Positions 49,492 through 50,229 of a stretch of DNA of 50,229 nucleotides are shown here, in pieces (position 1 is the first letter of the stretch; the number at the start of each line of letters is the position of its first letter). Position numbers and translations under genes: made by a program. Location of the stretch: NCBI RefSeq assembly GCF_025965585.1, contig NZ_JAOPWR010000078.1, forward strand, positions 1-50,229, written 5' to 3'. Below the pieces are notes generated by a model. That model saw only the letters and a program-made list of their open reading frames with translations. It did not search any database and was not told the DNA's origin. The DNA comes from Pseudonocardia sp. (GTDB taxonomy: Bacteria; Actinomycetota; Actinomycetes; Mycobacteriales; Pseudonocardiaceae).

Positions 49492-50229
49492 GTGCCCACC
49501 CTTGCCGAGGTGCTCCGGACCCCGTCGCTCGACCTGAGCGTGCTCGTGCCGGGCGACCCGGACCGGCCGGTGCGCTGGGTGGCGGCGAGCGAGCTCAGCG
49601 ACCCGACGCCGTTCCTCGAGGGCGGCGAGATCCTGCTGACCACCGGTCTCACCACCGCGGGCTGGGACGCGGAGTGGCACGGCTTCGCCGGTCGCCTGGC
49701 CCGAGCAGGCGTCGTCGCGCTCGGACTCGGCATCGGGCTCACCCACCACGACGTCCCCGCGGCCCTGGAGCGGGCGGCCGCCGGCGCCGGGCTGGCGCTG
49801 TTCGCGGTGCCCAGGGCGGTGCCGTTCGTCGCCGTGACCAGGGTGGTGGGGCGGCTCGTCGAGCAGGAGGAACAGCGGGCGCTGCGCGACGCCCTGACCG
49901 TGCAGCGGCGGCTGACCCGTGCCGCCGCCACCCCCGAGGGGCCCGCCGAGATCCTGCGGACCCTCGCCGCGGTCGTCGACGGTGACGCCGTGATCTGTGA
50001 CCCGGACGGCGCCGTGCGGCTGCGCGACCGGCCGGGACCGGTCCTGCCTGCGGAGATCCGGGAGCGCATCGCCCGGCTGCGCCCGGCCGGCCTGCGGGGG
50101 TCCGACAGCGCGTCCGGGCCGCCCGCGGGGGCGCTCGTCCAGCCGCTCGGGCTGACCGGGCGGCCGCGGGCCTACCTGGTGGTGTCCGCGTCACGGCCGT
50201 GGGGCGCCGGCAACCGCGGCGCCGTCGCC
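49492..50229 (+). CDS. PucR-family transcriptional regulator (partial, cut by window end)
   Basis: At least 246 residues are visible and the frame stays open to the end. The N-terminus is the PucR domain: PTLAEVLRTPSLDLSVLVPG, WVAASELSDPTPFLEGGEILLTTG, then HDVPAALERAAAGAGLALFAVP. The helix-turn-helix expected at the C-terminus is beyond the window. PucR-type regulators activate purine or GABA catabolism; in Corynebacterium glutamicum GabR of this type controls gabT. GTG 49492 begins at the normal family start, but the frame is open back to ATG 49465, which would add nine residues. Confidence 0.88.
   Translation, partial: MPTLAEVLRTPSLDLSVLVPGDPDRPVRWVAASELSDPTPFLEGGEILLTTGLTTAGWDAEWHGFAGRLARAGVVALGLGIGLTHHDVPAALERAAAGAGLALFAVPRAVPFVAVTRVVGRLVEQEEQRALRDALTVQRRLTRAAATPEGPAEILRTLAAVVDGDAVICDPDGAVRLRDRPGPVLPAEIRERIARLRPAGLRGSDSASGPPAGALVQPLGLTGRPRAYLVVSASRPWGAGNRGAVA

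Noticed and set aside
1..50229. Mobile elements, CRISPR arrays, tRNA genes and attachment sites
   Set aside because: I saw no transposase or integrase motif, no spaced direct-repeat array and no tRNA-like cloverleaf ending in CCA; tandem repeats present are short local duplications.

Overview
This is a GC-rich (about 73% by eye) chromosomal segment from an actinomycete. Dense ATGA/GTGA gene overlaps, frequent GTG starts, leaderless-looking promoters, a hopanoid operon, an L,D-transpeptidase, WS/DGAT and SpoIIE/RsbW/STAS modules fit the Pseudonocardiales (for example Pseudonocardia). The genus is inference. I see no tRNA, rRNA, CRISPR array, insertion sequence or phage gene.

Layout. (1) 1-8015 is a hopanoid operon: end of an HpnC-like reading frame running without a stop into HpnD, then HpnE, a polyprenyl diphosphate synthase, squalene-hopene cyclase, an HpnG-IspH fusion and HpnH. 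Together these make squalene from C15 units, cyclise it and start the C35 side chain. (2) 8121-14535 is a lipid-type region: a VC0807-like membrane protein, two divergent MGDG-synthase-like glycosyltransferases (one fused to a complete WS/DGAT acyltransferase), a DMT transporter and an SDR. (3) 14550-21578 on the minus strand holds a serine-less alpha/beta hydrolase, a DHA2 exporter, and a five-gene overlapping operon: AMP-ligase, membrane acyltransferase, ComA-like phosphosulfolactate synthase, VOC protein and histidine phosphatase. I read the operon as a candidate uncharacterised sulfonate or acyl-conjugate pathway. (4) 21673-34504 is mixed housekeeping and envelope genes: secreted esterase, dienelactone hydrolase, MHS transporter, L,D-transpeptidase, P-type ATPase, YggT, lipoprotein, VIT transporter, GT39-like glycosyltransferase and small proteins.

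(5) 34585-39348 has a second DHA2 exporter, a CaiB CoA-transferase divergent from a TetR/enoyl-CoA-hydratase pair, and a peroxiredoxin. (6) 39353-42440 is a three-gene overlapping operon of GT2, a PIG-L deacetylase fused to a NodS-like methyltransferase, and a short acyl-CoA-dehydrogenase-like protein; it looks like an aminosugar-modifying cassette. (7) 42555-48006 encodes a 1682-residue protein joining a hybrid histidine kinase to a whole partner-switching module (PP2C phosphatase, RsbW-like ATPase, STAS), followed by a free STAS protein. (8) 48017-50229 is a GABA aminotransferase divergent from a truncated PucR regulator.

The strongest leads are the ComA operon, the glycosyltransferase-WS/DGAT fusion, the PIG-L-NodS cassette, the one-chain partner-switching protein and the HpnG-IspH fusion. 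All functions are assigned from recalled family motifs; no database search was run.
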